64,000 nt of DNA from Cloacimonetes bacterium UBA5614 (lineage in GTDB: Bacteria; Cloacimonadota; Cloacimonadia; Cloacimonadales; Cloacimonadaceae). Positions 63,029-64,000 of the stretch are shown piece after piece. Each line of letters starts with the position of its first letter. The first letter of the stretch is position 1. Position numbers and translations under genes: made by a program. The notes beneath the pieces are model-generated. The model was not told the DNA's origin and did no database searches. It saw nothing but the letters and a program-made list of their open reading frames with translations. The stretch lies in the NCBI GenBank assembly GCA_002424605.1, contig DIKQ01000005.1, positions 62,001 to 126,000 on the forward strand, read 5' to 3'.

Positions 63029-64000
63029 CTATTCCTGAAACATAGTTTCTTCAAGGATTCTCTCGCCCCAGGGAATGATTTCCCCTTCGTGGACATTGGC
63101 ATCAATAATCACGTTATACCCCTGTAAAATGGTCTCCCTGCCGATGTCCGCATTTTCCACATAACAGTTTGGACCGATGTGGCAACCCTTTTCCAGATAG
63201 CATTTGCCCTTGATGATGCTGAAAGGCTCTATCGTAACATCGGGCTCTATCTCCACATCCTCTCCTATATGAACGGTGTCGGGATTGTGAATCATCACGC
63301 CGCTGTTCAACCAGCGGGAATTGATTCCGGCCAGATAGACCTTTTCCAGCCCCGCCAGCTGTTCCTGTGAATTGATGCCGCTAACCTCGTCCAAGTCTTC
63401 CGTAATCATCGCCTCCACGACCTGCCCCTGACCAAACAGGACTGCAAGCGTATCCGTAAGGTAATACTCATTCTGAGCGTTGTTATTGCTGATTTTATGG
63501 ATGGCATCAAACAACGCTTCCGCCTTGAAACACCAGATGCCTGTGTTGAATTCCTGAATCCTGCGCTGTTCTTCCTTGGCATCCTTGTATTCCACGATTC
63601 CAATCACGCGGGAAGCGGAATCGCGCACAATCCTGCCGTAGCTGCCGGCATCATCCAGCAGACCAGTTAGTACTGTGCAGGCGGAACCTGTCTTTCTGTG
63701 ATGTTCCAACAGACGGGATAGGGTTTCTGCCTTGAGCAGCGGGACATCGCCCGCCAGAATCAGAATATCGCCGGAAAAACCCTTGAAATGCTTTTCGGCA
63801 ATCATGATGGCATGACCGGTGCCAAGCTGTTCTGCCTGGTCGGCAAAAACAAGGTCCGGCTTATCTTCCAGTAAGCTGATAACGCTATCCTTCTGATGCC
63901 CTACCACCACACAGATTTTTTCACAGTCAAGCAGCATGGCGGTTTCCACCACCCTGGTTATCAGAGGCTTATCTGCCAGTTCAAATACGACCTTGGCGCG
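63029..64000 (-). CDS. GlmU-like nucleotidyltransferase with short hexapeptide tail, cut by window edge
   Basis: The frame is open to base 64000; the start and the LGAGxGTRM loop lie outside. Visible parts are FELADKPLITRVVETAM, ADQAEQLGTGHAIM, LAGDVPLL, SYGRIVRD and NTGIWCFKAEALF, the uridyltransferase domain of GlmU. The C-terminal left-handed beta helix is only about 85 residues (HIGEDVEIEPDVTIEPFSII), far shorter than in bifunctional GlmU, and lacks the acetyltransferase site. It may be monofunctional UDP-GlcNAc pyrophosphorylase or a related sugar nucleotidyltransferase. Confidence 0.85.
   Translation of the reverse strand, partial: RAKVVFELADKPLITRVVETAMLLDCEKICVVVGHQKDSVISLLEDKPDLVFADQAEQLGTGHAIMIAEKHFKGFSGDILILAGDVPLLKAETLSRLLEHHRKTGSACTVLTGLLDDAGSYGRIVRDSASRVIGIVEYKDAKEEQRRIQEFNTGIWCFKAEALFDAIHKISNNNAQNEYYLTDTLAVLFGQGQVVEAMITEDLDEVSGINSQEQLAGLEKVYLAGINSRWLNSGVMIHNPDTVHIGEDVEIEPDVTIEPFSIIKGKCYLEKGCHIGPNCYVENADIGRETILQGYNVIIDANVHEGEIIPWGERILEETMFQE

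Overview
The window reads as a chromosome segment of an FCB-group bacterium, most likely a Candidatus Cloacimonadota member (inference). The clues are secreted proteins with type IX-style C-terminal sorting domains, cohesin/dockerin-type modules, GGGGGAAAAATG-type leaders on surface genes, and a transcarboxylase-type gene set suited to propionate or amino-acid fermentation. A Mu-like prophage fills the left 24.6 kb; its other end lies beyond base 1. The rest is host chromosome.

Prophage (1 to about 24.6 kb). The phage is inverted relative to the numbering. Its repressor-side end is near 24.6 kb and it reads leftward. An autocleavable S24-type repressor (23687-24415, +) diverges from an early operon on the minus strand: a small winged-helix protein resembling the MuA enhancer-binding domain, a MuA-like DDE transposase, a MuB-like ATPase, and GemA- and DUF3164-type genes. 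Terminase and MuF-type head genes follow. The late operon is then interrupted by plus-strand cargo from 6.4 to 14.9 kb: a secreted kelch propeller, a small protein, a secreted helical-repeat protein, a single-chain restriction-modification enzyme and an HNH nuclease. It resumes with endolysin, connector genes, portal, and a protease-scaffold-capsid fusion. A plus-strand AbiGi-like gene sits between portal and capsid. Three plus-strand cargo genes share an upstream element with the palindrome GCAT-N4-ATGC. A GTCCAA motif is iterated eight times between repressor and transposase and seven times at the phage end, recalling Mu's enhancer/operator and attachment end.

Host surface region (24.7-38 kb). 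This holds two lipoproteins and a five-gene minus-strand cluster of exported proteins. The cluster includes a 2026-residue beta-helix protein with a sorting domain, a cohesin-dockerin protein, two cohesin-like proteins, and a second sorting-domain protein. Terminators are clear at 24660, 26053 and 37133.

Metabolic and accessory region (38-51.6 kb). A biotin carboxyltransferase (PycB/OadA type), a small subunit and an MmdA-type carboxyltransferase form a likely transcarboxylase. Next come an AT-rich PIN-like gene, FGE-fold lipoproteins, a broken lineage-specific gene with a second 3' fragment, a pair of 54-bp repeats, panD-panC, and two paralogous lipoproteins with six chitobiase-C-terminal-type repeats each.

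Housekeeping region (51.7-64 kb). Plus strand: ybaB, recR, ribE and an Ig-like lipoprotein. Minus-strand operon: glmU-like (cut by the window end), HIT, LytR_C-domain, rsfS, argS, rimI, nadB, tmk, ctp and a response regulator. The ArgRS lacks the usual HxGH signature. No tRNA, rRNA or CRISPR array was recognised.
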